From Bacillota bacterium (lineage in GTDB: Bacteria > Bacillota > UBA4882 > UBA8346), in NCBI GenBank assembly GCA_023435225.1, contig JAEYRX010000013.1, positions 16,901 through 80,900 on the forward strand: 64,000 nucleotides of DNA. The letters run 5' to 3'. The translations under genes were made by a program, and so were the position numbers. How positions within the stretch are numbered: the first letter of the stretch is position 1; every line of letters starts with the position of its first letter. The notes beneath the pieces are model-generated. The model did no database searches, was not told the origin of the DNA, and worked only from the letters and a program-made list of their open reading frames with translations. Shown here one piece after another: positions 63,309 to 64,000 of the stretch.

Positions 63309-63412
63309 CAGCCGTCTTTAATTAGACGGGATTAACACGGATTTATTGGATTAAAGTATTAAATTCATATTTAAATCCGTGCCAATCCGTGTTAATCCGT
63401 GTCTAAATTGGT
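63309..63412. repeat. Stuttering inverted repeat (ACACGGATT words)
   Basis: TTAGACGGGATTAACACGGA on the left faces AATCCGTGTTAATCCGTGTC on the right. Related words at 22912. The stretch 63126-63308 shows only a short open frame (RRLDNAADRLSELLKK) on the minus strand, possibly a gene remnant. Confidence 0.65.
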
Positions 63413-63435
63413 TTTTATTTATAGTTCGCCAATTT

Positions 63436-63570
63436 CTATTTTTGATATTGTTTCTTTAAGCGTTCGTATTCGTTGCACAGTTCGTCCAGTCTGGCGCCGA
63501 GCGCCAGTACCAGTGAATCGGTTATTTCGTTTACCGCCCAGGCTTGGTTTAAGTTTTGGCGGGCTTTTCT
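63436..63570 (-). pseudogene. Possible Spo0E-like remnant
   Basis: A 45-codon open frame without a start reads ITDSLVLALGARLDELCNEY then ERLKKQYQK, close to the helical pair and LDxLxxxY motif of Spo0E-like phosphatases. A stop lies just before it, so it is probably broken or uses a non-standard start. Confidence 0.35.
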
Positions 63571-63596
63571 TCAATATTCTATTAATAATTCCTTAT

Positions 63597-63914
63597 TTAC
63601 CGCTTATCCTCAATCCCAAACTCTCGCCAAAGGTTTTGCGGCATTTCGATCTTGACCAATTTCCTAAACTCGGAGACCACTTTTTTAAGTTCGCCGATGG
63701 TCTCATCCAATGAACCGGTTTTATCCTTGAGTTGGGCTTTGAGGGTTTCCTGTTCTTCATCTTCAGTATGAGCTTTGTTATACAGATTGGAAAGCAAGGT
63801 GACCTTCTCATCGGTAATTCCCCGGGTGGCCATCCGCTCAGTATTTAGTTTTACTCCGTTCAACATGAGTCTCGCCTCGTCTAAATAGTCCTTATAAGAT
63901 TGTCCTTTCCCCAT
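63597..63914 (-). CDS. Uncharacterised 105-residue helical protein
   Basis: GGGAGG lies nine bases before the ATG. The product is highly charged and helical (EQETLKAQLKDKTGSLDE, IGELKKVVSEFRKLVK), probably coiled-coil. No family recognised. The last 86 bases of the window hold nothing seen. Confidence 0.65.
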   Translation of the reverse strand: MGKGQSYKDYLDEARLMLNGVKLNTERMATRGITDEKVTLLSNLYNKAHTEDEEQETLKAQLKDKTGSLDETIGELKKVVSEFRKLVKIEMPQNLWREFGIEDKR

Positions 63915-64000
63915 TTTAAAAACCTCCCTGATTTATTTTGCCGGATAGATTATAATTCCAAATGAAAGACATTATGATATTAATTTCCAGCAATGGAAGT

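Overview
The window looks like chromosome of a low-GC, spore-forming, probably anaerobic member of the Bacillota (Clostridia-like). The signs are strong AGGAGG-type ribosome sites with frequent TTG and GTG starts, an H-type small acid-soluble spore protein, a DUF1540 protein, a TPP-controlled thiamine operon, a BmrCD-like exporter pair, many flavodoxin/ferredoxin proteins and several radical-SAM or Fe-S proteins. No rRNA, tRNA, CRISPR array or intact transposase was seen. I cannot name the species from sequence alone.

Layout. 1-10 kb: a GAF-GGDEF protein cut by the window edge, PlsC, the long-form ribosome hibernation factor, DUF1540, and the gltB-gltD glutamate synthase pair. 10-16.4 kb: an accessory island with a MITE, a 21-bp tandem array, a small ORF, a SUKH/SMI1 protein and two unknown proteins facing a phospholipase D-RHS-TNT polymorphic toxin broken by one in-frame amber codon. 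16.5-25 kb: DHFR, a possible structured RNA, an AraC-GyrI regulator, a Phd-Uma2 fusion with a clear promoter and operator, then the thiD/thiM/thiE/HAD/thiC operon behind a TPP riboswitch. 25-36.9 kb: GH43, an SPL-type radical SAM protein, LysR divergent from an isopropylmalate-dehydratase-like pair plus a trans-aconitate methyltransferase-like gene, DUF1848, acetyltransferases and a MocR regulator. 37-47 kb: a zinc-ribbon protein, SspH, an EFR1-type protein, a D,D-carboxypeptidase, NfeD plus flotillin, a thioesterase and an MFS transporter. 47-51 kb: a heterodimeric ABC exporter behind a leader peptide and two terminator hairpins. 51-63.9 kb: Fe-S and flavodoxin proteins, two TetR genes, a LuxR membrane regulator, an M32 peptidase, an alpha/beta hydrolase and an ABC-2 transporter.

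Three themes stand out. First, the intergenic DNA is full of palindromic elements: a 115-bp element in three copies with compensatory arm changes, a 230-bp MITE with GGGACTGTTGCAAAA ends in two inverted copies, single elements with perfect 16-bp ends, a nested 330-bp element with a second end copy, and several unrelated families of stuttering inverted repeats. Second, there are many gene remnants (hexapeptide transferase, nitroreductase, FMN reductase, nitronate monooxygenase, YbhB-like, Spo0E-like), so the region is decaying and being reshuffled. Third, several regulatory circuits can be read directly: the TPP riboswitch, a BmrB-like attenuator, a ribosome-site-masking hairpin before the zinc-ribbon gene, and three consensus promoters overlapping operator palindromes.
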